Shown here: piece after piece, positions 10,060 through 22,500 of the stretch
How the letters are laid out: each line of letters starts with the position of its first letter
How positions within the stretch are numbered: the first letter of the stretch is position 1
NCBI GenBank assembly: GCA_008477525.1
Contig: SPDT01000008.1
Location: 558,001 to 622,000, forward strand
Length of the DNA: 64,000 bases
Source of the DNA: Hypomyces perniciosus
Lineage: Eukaryota > Ascomycota > Sordariomycetes > Hypocreales > Hypocreaceae
Reading direction: 5' to 3'
Position numbers and translations under genes: made by a program
Notes under the pieces: model-generated
Databases searched by the model: none
Told to the model about the DNA's origin: nothing
Seen by the model: the letters and a program-made list of their open reading frames with translations, nothing else

Positions 10060-11678
10060 TCAAGCCTTGTTGTCGCCGCCCTCCTTCTTCGGACCGAACC
10101 AGCCGGAGAAAGAGCCCATCATGCTGTTCATGGCCTCTTGTTGAGCCTTCTCCATGGCCACCTGCTCCTCCTTGAGCCACTTCTCGCCGTTTTCGCGAAT
10201 CTCCTTCTCCAGGAGCTGGTAGTTCCGTTGGCCTCTCTCGCGCGCAATGTCCTGCAACATCTTTCCCTGTGCAAAGGCCTCGCTTGGGTCCTGTTCGCCG
10301 TCTGGCCCCATGGTCATGCTCATCTTGCTAGGTTTCATGCCAAGGAGGTTTCCAAGGGCGCCAACTCCTGACGTCTTCTTCTTCTTCTCTTGAATTTGCT
10401 TGTTAAACTCCCTGCGAGCAATTGCTTCTCGGCGGGCGAATTCGGTGGGGATGTGCTTGCCGTCGAAGGACTTGAGGACCTTTCGGACATCGGAGTACTG
10501 CATAGTGTGGATATACTCGAGGAATGGGATAAGAGCAACGAGCTCCTGATCATTTGAGTCGCCCTTCCAAGGTTCCATAACGATGGCGTTTTCGGGCTGC
10601 TTGCGGACGTGAAATGCCTTGGTGTCGAGAACAATGACTTTTGAGAGATCCCGGTTGAGATATGACAGATCCTACATCAGTTAGCCCGGACATCGACTCA
10701 ACAAAATCAAGGGCAGCTTACCTTTACGACCTCGCCATCCTCATACTTTGTCGCCTCGCGGTAAAGCGACCACATCATGAAGCGGAAAGGGTCCAGCTTG
10801 CGAACCAATGGCTCCCCCATGGCGAAGGGAACGGTTGTGAAAAGGACCAGCTCATAGTACTGGCTAAGATAGCGAATAAAGTAATCCATACCCGGGCGTT
10901 TGGCTACCCTCCAGCCGTGCTCTCGAGTCCATTCGCTATGCACGAGCATATCATCCAGACTGATACAGAGAGTATAGGGCCGCTCAAAGCTCGGATCAGT
11001 GTCTGGCAGCAATTTATCGAAAGCTGGATCCTGGTAGTACGACACCGATTCTCCCCACCGCGCCTTGGTTCGCAGCCACCATAGTGTAGGGCTCCATCCG
11101 TTGGGAATGTCGGAATGGCGCCGGGCCTCAATTACGTCGTCCCAGTTGCGACCCATGTACGCGATTCCCAAAAGGGATCCGCTGCCAAAAGCGGCCAGCA
11201 TGAATCTTGTCCACCATTTACGATTGCGTTCGCTGGTGGAGACGTACTCGTGTCGCCCTTTGCCACGACCTCCGCCGGCTGCTTCCTCCTGGTCGACAGT
11301 CTGCAGAGATGACTGCGATCTGCCCGCCCGCTCTCCCAACTCTTGTTCTAGCGTCGATGGAATACCCTGTGTAAGGTCAGGGAGCTTATGGAAAGGTATC
11401 GGCTCGGGTTCGCTGGCGCTCTCGGGCGACTTCTGCTCATTGGATGCTCCAACTCCATCTTGCGCAGATTGGCCTTCTGGCGCAGATGGCTCTGATGCGG
11501 AACCGGCGGGCTGGTTTGACGGGCTCTGGTCATTCTTGTTCGCATAGCAGCGCACCCAAGGAGAGATAGCGGGAGCTGTCGGACGAGCCCTCAAAGCTGG
11601 TGAAACAGCAGGTCGCGACAACCTACTGGCGGCTGTCAGGCCCAGACGAGAGGTCTGAGCCAGTCTGGAGAGCATCAT
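10060..11678 (-). CDS. tim50: Mitochondrial import inner membrane translocase subunit Tim50
   Basis: Tim50 is the presequence receptor of the TIM23 complex. The exons are 10722-11678 and 10060-10671 (50-base intron, gtaagc...gtag), 522 residues. The N-terminus is an Arg/Ser/Ala-rich presequence (to about residue 45), followed by an acidic low-complexity segment. One membrane span lies at about 159-176. The intermembrane-space FCP1/NIF-like domain follows, with ISLDDMLVHSEW in place of a catalytic DxDxT, as is usual for Tim50, then RPGMDYFIRYLSQYYELVLF and DLSYLNRDLSKVIVLD across the splice junction. The C-terminus is charged and helical (KEIRENGEKWLKEE), as in filamentous fungal forms. A second Met follows the first directly, so the start may be one codon later. 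Confidence 0.95.
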
Positions 11679-12551
11679 GAGTGGCGTGATGCAAAAGAGA
11701 CGAAATACTCGGAAGGAATCGAATCGGATCGGATCGGATCGGGGCGAAGGAATATCCGAGAGGGACTTAACGGTGCATGGCCAGGCTTGTCGTTGTAGGA
11801 TCAGAGATAGTGATCTTAATTAAGAATCCCCTCCAAATCTCATGAGAAACTGAGCTTCGATATGGAGCTTCGAGACGGCTGCGTGCGATGCCGCCACCAT
11901 CATCAAGAAATTTTCGGGTGCGACGATAATCGAAAGAAGTGGGCGGGGGTTTCTCCGAGGTTTAAGCGCCATTTCGGAACTAGAAATGGTGGGGCTGCTA
12001 CAGTTACCCGTTTGAGCCCCTCACTACCTCTTCGGGCATAGCGTGGGACGGAGACTCTCACGTGGGAATATTACCAATTGGAGTCATTCTTCGCGCTTCA
12101 AGACCAGAGTCCCTGGTCTCTTTCTCAATCGCATGACATCCTCCCCAACATCTCTCTTCTCTCTTCCCCTCACCAGCTGTCCTCACGTTCTCTCCTGCGC
12201 CTCTCTTTGCGTCAATCAGATTGTTGTCCCCAGCGAAATTCTGCATTTACGACCACTATATTCCCCTCCTCACCAGCAACGAACGGAAACATGGCTGCGT
12301 TCTAGAGGGTGGTCCAGCTCGAGTATTGCGATCTCGCCATGGCACCACCCTCTGTGAGACGCATCATTCCTCGAGTCTGACTCTGTGAATCAATTTGAAA
12401 GCAACGATTATCATCGGCTTCTGCATCGAATCCTCTTGCACATAGAGCATTCATCGCCGTACAAGCATCCTACGAGCGACCTCGAATCTACTAGACTTTG
12501 CCTGTGCCACTTACAACTTTGGAATCTGGTTATCATCAGTCTCAATCCAAT
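11679..12551. promoter_or_regulatory. Divergent promoter region of tim50 and the F-box-like gene
   Basis: This contains a short (ggatc)n tandem tract at about 11721-11742 just upstream of tim50 and a C/T-rich leader ahead of the plus-strand gene. No further gene is supported. Confidence 0.45.
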
Positions 12552-13517
12552 ATGCCTCGACGACCGGTCAAGAGCCCTGGCCCGAAGGCCTCTGCTCCAT
12601 CGAAGCCGTCCATCCCCTCCTCGTCAGCCAAGACTACGCCATTCAGCTCCGCCCATCCCTCAACTACAGCCTCCGAGATTGAAGCCAAAGACCTAGTCAA
12701 CAACCTCGCCGCCCTGACCCTCGAAGCCCCATTGATCCCGCTGACCCGCAAACCGCCGCGTGTGCCCGCAAAGCCATTCGATTTCCTCGCCTTGCCATCT
12801 GAGCTGCGCATCAAGGTTTACGCCCGTTTCTTCGACGACGGTGAAGATGTCCTAGATCTTGGACCAGACAACTACAAGCGTGTCCACAAGAAGCTGGGCC
12901 TCATGCGCGTCTGCAAGCAGATCCACGCAGAGGCGACCCATTTATACTATAGCACCCGGACGTTCCGCATCTTCCCAACATATCCAGGACGATACTTCAA
13001 GACCAAAAAACCATTGCTGGCCCGCCTGAAGCCCCATCAACGTGATTGTATCACCTCCCTAGAACTGCGCCTCGGCCCTGGATGGAATGCCCCACCTAAG
13101 GGTTGGGTTGTAAACGAAGCTCTGGGACTGAAGGATTGCGCCAATGTGCACAAACTCAAGGTGTTTGTAGAGTGTGACCCCAGTGACGGCGTCTTCAAGG
13201 GTTTCCGTCGCTCGGAAGGTTTCTACGAGGGCTTCAGCCGCCAGCTCCTCGCCAATGTCCTTGATCAGATGCCAGCAGTGGACGTGGTTGAGTTTGACGC
13301 TTGGTCCAGTGTCAAGAAGTCCGGCGCCATGATGCATGGGCTTCTCGACGTAGCAGCACAGCGGGAAAATCTCCTCACCCGGTGGGGACCAGAGTGTGGC
13401 TGGACCGATGAGGAGGAAGAGGAGCCACCTGTTGGCCCTGACCCCAATAGGCCGTTTGGTGTGCAGGGCATGTCAAGCCAGGAATTTGGCTCACACAATA
13501 TCTTGGTGGGAGCTTAG
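12552..13517 (+). CDS. F-box-like / 2EXR-type fungal protein
   Basis: A single exon encodes 321 residues. The N-terminus is Pro/Ser/Lys-rich and disordered (MPRRPVKSPGPKASAPSKPS). About residues 76-100 contain FDFLALPSELRIKVYARFF, the F-box-like helix that opens many fungal proteins of the 2EXR or F-box-like type, followed by LGLMRVCKQIHAEATHLYYS, also typical. The remainder has mixed charged helices and an acidic DEEEEE run near the C-terminus. Such proteins are often annotated as F-box domain proteins or as proteins of unknown function; a role as ubiquitin-ligase adaptor is only a possibility here. The ATG chosen is the first in frame; the frame extends upstream without an ATG. Confidence 0.75.
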   Translation: MPRRPVKSPGPKASAPSKPSIPSSSAKTTPFSSAHPSTTASEIEAKDLVNNLAALTLEAPLIPLTRKPPRVPAKPFDFLALPSELRIKVYARFFDDGEDVLDLGPDNYKRVHKKLGLMRVCKQIHAEATHLYYSTRTFRIFPTYPGRYFKTKKPLLARLKPHQRDCITSLELRLGPGWNAPPKGWVVNEALGLKDCANVHKLKVFVECDPSDGVFKGFRRSEGFYEGFSRQLLANVLDQMPAVDVVEFDAWSSVKKSGAMMHGLLDVAAQRENLLTRWGPECGWTDEEEEEPPVGPDPNRPFGVQGMSSQEFGSHNILVGA

Positions 13518-13771
13518 GGACGGAACAGCGCGATGGGAAATGTTAGGTATTATGGCACGAAATGATTGATGTGGTTATGGATATGATGTTTTGGACTGGC
13601 GTTTCTCCTCTTACTGCCTCTCTGGGTCTACTGTATTGTTACCTTGAAGGACTAGCTCTGTAATGTTGCAACAGCCTTCATGACGGCTCCTCTCTTTGCA
13701 GGTGCTATTTATTTCTATTCCTCCGATTCGGTGATTTATACTTTCTAGTCTCATTATGCTTGTCCCTAAAG

Positions 13772-14342
13772 TCATGAAAGCTCATAAAACAAAGCGCCGA
13801 TAAAGCACAGCCAAGCGGGCACATCAGTAGTCAGTGTTCTCACGACATGCAGCTTCACCCAACCTGCCATCTCCCCTTGCGCCAACTCCGGCTTAGCCAT
13901 GATCCTGTTCATAATCGCAAGCACCTATGATGCAAACAAGATCAATCCCAATTCCACACATCGCTAAAAAAGAAAGGTAGGTGAGTGTACTTACGGAATT
14001 ACCAAACCCAAAGTGAACCAACGTAAAGACCAATCCAGCAAGCGCCCATCTGGAGGTCATCTTTGCTCTCGCCTGGCCCTCGACTGAGCCGGAAACATCG
14101 CGAGTACGAAAAGCACGAATGCCAGAGGTGATTGTCAACGCGCCGATGGAAGTGATGCTGATAAATCCAGGCTTAAAGAAGTCCTTGAACCACACAGCTA
14201 CTGCAGGTCCCGGATACGCCGGGTTGGTGAACGGGATCGTCGTGACCCATGCGCCAAGAGCCAGGCCGACGTTTAGAGACGTTGCTATGACGGGGATCAA
14301 CGACCTTGGGGTTGAGCATGCTGTTGATGTGGGTTTAGACAT
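13772..14342 (-). CDS. Small fungal integral membrane protein
   Basis: The exons are 13995-14342 and 13772-13924, joined in phase 0 (gtaagt...catag), giving 166 residues. There are three or four hydrophobic segments: about residues 17-37 (VIATSLNVGLALGAWVTTIP), 55-72, 93-112 and a C-terminal one (DVPAWLCFIGALFYEL). The exon junction falls at FGFGNS / VLAIMNRIMAKPEL, which restores a continuous amphipathic segment and a normal C-terminus, whereas reading through the intron gives an unlikely tail. It is a conserved type of small fungal membrane protein with no function I can name. An exact TACGGAGTA word lies 43 bases upstream of the start. Confidence 0.75.
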
Positions 14343-14776
14343 GTTGGTTGTTTTTGTGTGAAAAGAGAGGGTTGGTTTTTGCTCTACGGAGTAGATAACT
14401 AGTTATTTGGTCAATTCGCGAGGAGAAGATGAATAATAGATCAATAGTTTATATAGGTACTTGCGAGTAGGTGACCAAGTACCGACCAATACGAGGAGGG
14501 CATCGGTTGAAGGATTCCAGCTGATGAAGGATTCCAGTCTAAGAATGCCGAGCAGAACTAATACGAGTACAAATAATAGTAATAAGAATGGATAAGTTTA
14601 CTAATGATTAAATAAGCCAGCGGTAGTAGTGACTCCATGCTATCAACTATGACACTAAGACCCATATGTTTGGAACTCGTATGTTATGCTTAAACGTTAA
14701 ATCATAGGATGGAGTACTCCGTACGGAGGATCTGTCTCCATATAATCCATAATCCATCGATGCCTAGCTTCTCCTC
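14343..14776. other. Intergenic region with three copies of the 9-bp word family
   Basis: This holds TACGGAGTA at 14385-14393 and TACTCCGTA at 14715-14723, the latter running into a near-copy to form an imperfect palindrome (gtactccgtacggag). It is otherwise AT-rich and featureless. Confidence 0.5.
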
Positions 14777-16002
14777 TCACAACGCCCCAAGTGTGGCCAG
14801 CGCATTACGCAACTCCTGCACTGCAGTTGGTACATCTTCAAAGTTAAGAGCCGAGATTGCCCATTTAGCATGCTTCTGGGCCTGCGTTATGCTCTTTTGA
14901 TCCGTCACCAGCCGGCCGCCACCAAGATTCTGAATAGGAGGCACTATAGAAGCTGGAGGGGGCTGCTGTACTGATATCGGTGGTGTGGGCGATGAGGCCA
15001 CGGGGGGTGGATGTGGTATAGAATTCCAGTTCAAAGACGAAGACGGGTTTATAGCAGTAGTAGGAGGGGGAGGTTGTGGCGCGGTCGGAGATGTGAACTG
15101 CTGCGATATCTGGGGAGGAAGTTGTTGTGAGGGTTGTGGAGGAACCTGTGTGATTGGTGGTGGCACAGGGGGTGAAGCCTGGGCAGGTGGAGGAGAGATG
15201 CCAGACATTGCCGGCACAGGACTGCTTAATGGTGACGGGACGAATGGCTCGGGCACCGCAGGGAAGTATGATTCCTGGGGCGGCGGCGGCGGCGGAAATC
15301 CAACTATGGGGGTTGATTCCTGTCGCGGAGGCTCTCCAGCATCAGGGATTTCCTCAAAAGAAGCAGCCCGCGGCGCAGAGTTGGTGATTTCTTGAACATC
15401 AGGGTCTGTAGGATCGAGCATCGGCTCGTCTTCCTCTTCCCGAGGCTTGGGGTTGGACTCGTTGGGATCTTTGCCCTCGCGGATAGCTTTCAGAATACGC
15501 GCGGCGTTCCACTTGGCAAACTTGATCTTTTGAAGAACCTCCGGCTCAGGTGTCCCCCACTCATGCGTCAGGTCGAAGAACGTAGCAGCAGCGTCAAACG
15601 TATCGGCGGTTTGCCTGGTCACCTTGTTGGCTCTAAGGGTTCGCTCCGCACGATCAAAAGTCTCTTGGGCAAACTGCTCGACGTAGGCCTGGCCAGCGGT
15701 GTTGTCCATTATGGCATCGTCGTCGGGGCGCTCCGCCTTGGTGGTCTCGAGGCGCTCGAGCAGCGTCTTTGTGAAATTGAAGCTATCATCGTCGGCGGTA
15801 TGCAGACTCTTGCTCACGATCTGATTGACTGCGTGGTATTCACCTGTATAGATCGTTAGCCGGGAGAGAACTGAACTATACGAAAGGAAAGGAACGCACA
15901 CCAATAGGAGATGGCAGGCTTAAAGGAGCGCAGCTGGTTTGCGCGGTTAAGGAACCGGCTGACCTCTGGAATCTTGAGCGCAGACGGAATCGGTTCGGCC
16001 AT
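14777..16002 (-). CDS. vta1: Vta1-like ESCRT-associated protein
   Basis: Vta1 activates the AAA ATPase Vps4 during ESCRT-III disassembly in multivesicular body sorting. The exons are 15900-16002 and 14777-15843 (phase-1 junction, donor gtgcgt, acceptor tacag), giving 389 residues. The N-terminal MIT-like helical domain (about 1-150) shows KPAISYWCEYHAVNQIVSKS across the junction, then FNFTKTLLERLE and FDLTHEWGTPEPEVLQKIKF. A long Pro/Gln/Ser-rich linker (about 190-340) follows. The C-terminal helices (QKHAKWAISALNFEDVPTAV) match the Vps4-binding VSL-type domain. Length and domain order match fungal Vta1. The first exon is short, and the Cys at the junction (TGT) is the residue expected in the family, which supports the splice choice. 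Confidence 0.92.
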
Positions 16003-16656
16003 TTTTTACGTCACTGCATACGCGCGCAGGGCGAGAAAATGGAGCGAGGACAAGACAATGTTATGTGAAGAGTGAAGATGTCGCATCGACGTAATGGTCG
16101 CCTACAGATGATGATTGATCCCCCACACTCGATGATGCAGCCTCGGGCCTTGGCGGCGACGCAAGCCACAACCGTTTGCCCCGCTCAAGGTCGCGCCACA
16201 ATTGCCTGCTCGACTCGGCTAGGTGAAAGTGCTCACCTTGAAAGTCACACTGTACAGTGTAACAAGCACGAATAATACCTGTTCATTTTTGGAATCAGCG
16301 CGCGCTTCTGCTCGTATTTGCAAATTTTCAGCGGTCAAGGCAGGGAGAATCCTATATGCTAAAGATGCAAACTGTCCTCTTACATGGTCAAGTTAACTGG
16401 GCCAATATGTACCTAGTAGTACCTAGAGGTATGAATCGTAAGACGGAGACAGCCGGATTATGACTTGTTGAAGCTAACGTCGTTTCAAGCTAAGCCGCAT
16501 CGCACACTGTGCAGTCTGCTTCATCCAGCGTGGCCTTTTCGCAAGCTCACTCACACCTGGCTCCAAGTACTAATATATACGACAAAGATCGAGGCTTCTC
16601 TTGCTGGGGCATGCACTACCTAGTACCTATCCTCCTACAATTGACCCTCTAGAGCC
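16003..16656. promoter_or_regulatory. Divergent promoter region of vta1 and the disulfide isomerase
   Basis: This contains two exact TACCTAGTA words (16410-16418, 16617-16625) and a near-copy. No gene is supported. Confidence 0.45.
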
Positions 16657-18142
16657 ATGCATCATCCATCTCTCGTCGCCGCCTTGACGGCCAGCTTGGC
16701 CGCTTTGCCTGTCGCTCATGCCGGCTTCTACACCAAGAACTCGCCTGTTCTACAGCTTGACGCTCGCTCCTATGAGCGACTGATCGCCAAGTCGAACCAC
16801 ACCTCGGTATGTCTTCCTCCTCCTCCTCCTCACTAACAAGTCTCTTGTCTCACACGGCGTGTCGTTCGTTCAAACGTAGATCGTCGAGTTCTACGCCCCG
16901 TGGTGCGGCCACTGCCAAAACCTCAAGCCCGCCTACGAAAAGGCCGCCAAAAACCTTGACGGCCTCGCCAAAGTCGCTGCTGTGGACTGCGATGAGGACG
17001 CCAACAAGCAGTTCTGCGGCGCCATGGGCGTCCAGGGCTTCCCTACGCTCAAGATTGTTCGCCCCGGTAAGAAGGCCGGCAGCAAGCCTATCGTCGAGGA
17101 CTATCAAGGCCCGCGGACAGCTTCAGGCATTGTGGAGGCTGTGGTGGGCAAGATTAACAACCATGTCACGCGCCTTGCGGACAAGGACCTTGATTCCTTT
17201 TTGCAGGGTGATAAGCCCAAGGCCCTCTTGTTCACGGAGAAGGGCACTACCAGCGCCTTGTTGAGGAGCCTTGCCATTGATTTCTTGGATGTTGTCTCAG
17301 TGGCACAGATTAGGAACAAAGAGAAGGGGGCAGTGGAGAAATTCGGCATTACTTCGTTCCCTAAATTCGTACTAATCCCCGCCGGCGGCAAGGATCCCAT
17401 CACCTATGACGGAGAGCTGAACAAGAAGGATCTGGTTGAGTTCCTTAAGCAAGTCGCCGAGCCAAACCCCGACCCAGCCCCGGCGAGCAACAAGGCCAGC
17501 AACAAGGCCAGCAGCAAAGCTAGCAGCAAGACCAGCAAGAAGTCCTCATCCAAGGCCGCCGAGGACAAGGCTACCAAGGAGACTGAGGAATCATCCACTG
17601 CATCCTCCGAAACGACTACTGCTGCTGCCCCTGCTCAGACCATTATTGAAATCGCCACCATCACCTCAAAGGACCAGCTCGAGGAAAAGTGCCTCCAGCC
17701 CAAGTCTCAGACCTGCATTTTGGCACTTGTGCCTGCTTCCGGAGGCGAGACCGTCAGGAAGGTCCTCCTTTCGCTCTCGCAAATCAACACCAAGTACATC
17801 CAGGGCAAACGACACACCTTCCCCTTTTACTCTGTCCCTACCAATGTCGAAGGATCTTCGGCTTTGCGAGAGGCGCTTGCGCTCAAGTCCAAATCAGAGA
17901 TCATTGCAATCAACGCCCGCCGCGGGTGGTGGAAGCGGTACGATGGTGGTGACTTCAACATCCACTCCGTCGAGGCCTGGATCGATTCAATCAGATTGGG
18001 CGAAGGCGACAAGGAGACTTTGCCCGAGCAAGTTATTGTCAAGAAGGCTGAGACGGCCACCGAGGAGAGTTCGTCAGAAGCTACCAAGGCTACCGATGCC
18101 GAGCCAGAAGCTGAGGAGGAGACTGGGCATGACGAGCTCTAG
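16657..18142 (+). CDS. Protein disulfide isomerase, Mpd1-like, HDEL-terminated
   Basis: This is an ER-lumen thiol-disulfide oxidoreductase of the PDI A6/Mpd1 type. The exons are 16657-16806 and 16880-18142, giving 470 residues. A signal peptide (about 1-22, ending AHA) precedes a thioredoxin domain with the active site YAPWCGHC (Cys 59 and 62) and the cis-Pro segment GVQGFPTLK. A second, redox-inactive thioredoxin-like region follows (about 145-270). A low-complexity Lys/Ser/Ala linker (tandem SNKAS/SSKAS) leads into a third helical/beta segment, an acidic tail and the ER retrieval signal HDEL. The intron carries a cctcct microsatellite. The single CGHC site and HDEL support Mpd1-like rather than canonical Pdi1, which has two CGHC sites. 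Confidence 0.9.
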
Positions 18143-18282
18143 ACGCTATACATGTATAAGTTAGAACAGCCATGTATGAACGAAGTTAAGAAGTGAAACG
18201 TACCCAATGACCTGGAAAAGACTGTCCCGCGTAGGATTTTGCACCGCCACTGCATGGCATCGTACGTTGGTTCCTCCATACT

Positions 18283-19164
18283 TTAATCATCCAACTCCAT
18301 AGCCATGGCCTCGCTCTTTGTGACGACCCCCTCCCTAATCATCTTCATACCTCTCTGCTTAACAACCTGATCCAGTTGCTGCCTCACCTGTCTACACCCA
18401 TCTATCGCAACAATCAACATACCCTCGAGCCGACTGACCTGAACACGGCTCTCGCACACCAGCACGGCGACCTGATCGCTATCTCCCAAAGTTGCCGCTG
18501 TGAGAAAAGGCAGCTCCTGCTCCTCCTGGTGGTTAAGGTCGAGCAGCGGGTCGGCCGCATCGTCGCCAGCGGCGTAGGAGGATGTGGAGCCAGCGGTGCA
18601 GGCGGCAATATAGTCAGTCATGGGGATTCCCGCGTCGACAAGAGCGAGAGTCGCAGCGTTGAGCAGGGCAGCGAGCAGCGAGCCATCTTGGGAGAGGACA
18701 TGGAGGGAAACGGTAATGGTTGAATGCGGGAACAGGTGAACGTGAAGGTTCGCAGCAAGGGCTTTTGCGATTGTGATTTCAATCTCTTGAATGCGCCTAC
18801 AAAATCCTCATGTTAGTCTTCCTGCTTCAATCCCATATCGTTTCAACACAACTCACTTGTCATTTCTGCCTCTCTTCTTCCGATCCACGCTCGAGAAACC
18901 CGCCACCACCACGTTCACAATGATGCTCGCTGTATCCCTCTGCGCCCCCGAATTTTGGCCACCGCCGCCTCGTCGCTGCTGCGACTGCGGCTCTGAAGGT
19001 CCCGTAACAACGCACATGACTTTCGTGTGGCCCATCTCGAGATACGACGATCCATCAGCAGCGTCCTGGGTATGAATCTGGGCGTGAAGGCGACGGAGGT
19101 CGTTCCAGCGGCGGCCATCGACGCGCAGCAGCGCTAGAGAATATGTTGACGTATCGAGAGGCAT
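18283..19164 (-). CDS. rrp41: Exosome core subunit Rrp41/Ski6
   Basis: This is an RNase PH-like subunit of the nuclear and cytoplasmic RNA exosome ring. The exons are 18857-19164 and 18283-18796 (phase-2 junction, gtgagt...gtag), giving 273 residues. The N-terminus MPLDTSTYSLALLRVDGRRW is typical of Rrp41, followed by ADGSSYLEMGHTKVMCVVTG and, after a Gln/Gly-rich insert, SIIVNVVVAGFSS. Exon 2 gives RIQEIEITIAKALAANLHVH, then SQDGSLLAALLNAATLALVD and the C-terminal helix ending MAMELDD. The Gly/Gln/Arg insert (about residues 58-75) is longer than in yeast Ski6. The gene is convergent with the disulfide isomerase, with about 140 bases between stops. Confidence 0.93.
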
Positions 19165-19543
19165 CGCAAATGAGAGTCAAAGGGTGTGTATCAGTGCAAA
19201 TCGTACTGGAACGTCGGGCAGTCCGTGTTGAGTAGGGCACTGTGGTTGCGATGTAGTGGTTGAAGTCTTAGACATGGCGATGAATTGGAAATTTTGGGAG
19301 CTTCCGTATTAGTGGGGTGGGAGCTGTTAGTGTGGCTAGTGTCTGGTGTGGCTGAGGGTTAGGGTTACTGTAACTGTTCTGAGTACGATGCCGTACGAAG
19401 TACAAAGGACCACCACCTACAGTAGTTATTAGTACCTATGTATGTCCAAGAGAAAATAGAGAGGCATACAGTTGTACAAATAGTATTACTGACTGTCATT
19501 CTCACGCGTCCGGGTATTAACATTTCTATACAAAACATGCATG
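19165..19543. other. Short intergenic region
   Basis: This lies between the start of rrp41 and the 3' end of the Csc1-family gene, both on the minus strand. It contains near-copies of the dispersed words (gtacgaagtac, agtacctatg) and a possible C/T-poor leader. No gene is supported. Confidence 0.4.
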
Positions 19544-22500
19544 CTACAATAACAGCTTTGGCTCTTCAAAAGGAGCTGCATCAAGATCAACAACCACCCG
19601 CCCATTCGAACCCAGCGTCGCGCCGAGATCAGATATCGGTGTCGACAGCCTCGTGTGCGCAACCTCCTGTCTGCTCACCCTAGCATCGTCCCGCGGAATC
19701 CATAGTATCGGTTTGGTCTTCCACATCTCTGGTGGCTGATAGGTGCAGTATGCGCTGTTGTCGGGATAGTCAATATCCGGCCGATCCTCCTTGGGGAGTA
19801 GTTTTCGAAGCGCCACAAAGTCTTCATGTTCTTCCGGATGTAACCACTTGGCGAGAAAGCCTGGAGGCTTGCCCCCTTGTCCCTCTTTATTCCGGGAGAA
19901 CATCTTGCTGAGTACTTCAGCTATTCCGGACTTTTCAGCTTCAGTCTTGATCTTCTCCTTTGTGCTGGACTTGAGCCACTCAGTGAGGGCTGAGCCAATA
20001 CTGCTGGCGCCCTCTACTGCTCTGTTCGAAACGACGATATGCTCCTCCTCATCTGTCTCCTCCACCTCGACTTCCTCATCTCCAAAGGCCTGTTCCACAT
20101 CGAAATAGCTGGCGGCAGCACCACCACCACCACCACCACCCGATCCGTTTGCATCGTCGGTGCTCGTAGCGCTCGCAACTTTCGCCTTCTCTTCTTCTTG
20201 AATTTGCTCCTCCATAGTCAATGTCTGTGGCAGGTTTCTCATCAGTGGAGCGATGGCATCGCGCAACAAGAAGTGTATTATGCCGGTGAAGACGAGCAGG
20301 GCAATTACGAGAGCCATGGGCCCAAACGCAGAGCTGAGAGCCAGTAAACCAATCAGGCATACTTCGGCCAAATAGAGTCCGACGAAGAGCTGCTGCAGGG
20401 CACGAGGATAGAAGAGACCCTTGCTATCGGTGCTAGTGTCAAAGACATAGATCAGGTTATACTTCCAAACAAGGCGCATAAAGGCCATTCCTCCCGCTGC
20501 AAATATCAGAATCAGTGGCGCAATGCAGGCATATGAGAGTGCTGCAAACATGCGTCAGTCACTTTGTTTCTCCTCGGGTTGGATCGGCAGAAGCTGGTAA
20601 TAAGGGGAAGCTAGTGTGGACTGACCAATGACCCCCAAGTTGGTGAAGACGGGGAAGATGCCTCCCCAGCGTGCTGGTCGAAGAGTCCGCCATGTTCTGT
20701 AGCGGGATCTGGGTACGTTGGTCGTCTTCGCGACAATATAGTGACGTATTAGTGAGAAAACTTGAAGTATTCCAGTTCCACCAGTCGCCAAGCATTGGAT
20801 CAATATGTAAGAGAGATAAAAGTTGGATGCCCTCGGGAGGTTCTGGGCAAGCAGTGATTGAATGCTAAGAGGATTTTCCAGGATGCTCTGCAGTGCGCCA
20901 GTGGCAGCCGAGGTCAAAGTCGTGATAAGAAACACCTGTACGACTTGAAACGCAAAGTACGCGTTTTGCGTAAACAGTTCGCCAATTACGAGAGAGGGGA
21001 TGCCCGCCTGTGCGGCACAAACTGCAAAAATAGTTCAGTATGCCTAAAGTCAAGGATGAGAAACAAAAGAGATCCAGGGAGGTCATACTTCGCAACAAAA
21101 TAGGCACTAGTGACATCAAGAGTGATAGTGCTGTCGGTGGCAGAAAGCCCCCAATAATGCCTTTTATAAAGCTGGGCAGTTTGTCGAGCCAGCCCAGGAA
21201 TGGGATTTTCTCGGCTAGAAAGTCAATGTTGGACGCGATGCCGATGAAGGCGGCCGGGATCGACCAGAAAATGACTGCTGCCGCGATGCCAGACATAATC
21301 AAGAGGCGTCGGATGATGCGTTCCCACCAGCTCATCCGAAGAGACTCCCAGATGACCTCGTCCGGGCAAATTCCCAGCAACCCAGGAGCCATTTGCAGCG
21401 GACGGTGATGTGCGACAACTTGCTGCGCAGCTTGGGCAGCCTCTTGAGTATCAAATTCAATGAAGGCAGCTGGGAGGGGGTCGGCATCGCCTCTCCGAAT
21501 TTGGCGGCGCATTTTGAAAATGAGAAGATTGAGTTCTTTCAGCCTGTTACGAGTCCACCTAATCGTGTCAACACGGCGACCATAGTTGCCTAGAGGCCTA
21601 TGGTAAGGACGGGCTTCAGCGGGTATCCATTGAGCAGCCACGGAGCCCCGAAGATCAGGTAGAGTAGGCCCGAGGCCGTAAGGGTGCAAATACTCCAGCT
21701 CTTCTGCTTTAATCTCTGCTTCGTTCTCTGGGCTTACACCCCCCTGACTCTCACCAGAAATCCCTGGCGTCTCGATGTTCGTTTCGGACTGCAGCTCGGG
21801 CCCGGGTAAAATGACTTCGAGGGGCCCGCTACGTCGCCGGGCTGTCTCTCCGCTATCAACAGGAGCCAATTCATTTTGCGGAGTTTCTGATGCATCACTG
21901 GGGGCCTTCATGGGCGGCGGTTGGGCGGTGGCTGAAGGATTCTTTCGATACCACTTTCTGCGAGCGACGTTGGCCTTCATAATCAGGTCAATCTCGGCCT
22001 TTTCCAGTCTCATAGCTGTCTGATCCCTCTCCTTAACCAAATTGGCAAGTGCCTTGGTCGTCCTAGGAACGAATATACGCTTGGCTGAGTCACCATAGAG
22101 CTTCCGCAGGCGAGCTTCATCACGATACTCCTTGGGCACACACAGCAGGAGCATTGTTCGAGAGGACAAGCGATCAGCGTAGTATGGTGATGAAAGATAA
22201 GCCTGACGAAGGTTAACAAAATATATGCACTCTCGTACAATCGTAAACAGCACGAATCCTGGCGCAAGTTAGCAATGCATAGCAAGGGCTTGGCCGAGTG
22301 CGGCGGCGACTCTTACCAAAGAATACCCATGCCACACACGCGTGGGCCCACAACTTGGACGAGCCTTTGATCACATTGCCCATAGTAAGGAGTTCGAGTT
22401 GCTCGAGATTATTGCCGCCGGTGCCGTGCAATGGGAGTAGAATAGGCCATACGATGCAACAGCCGGCAATGCAGATGTTTCGCAGGACCTTGAGATAACG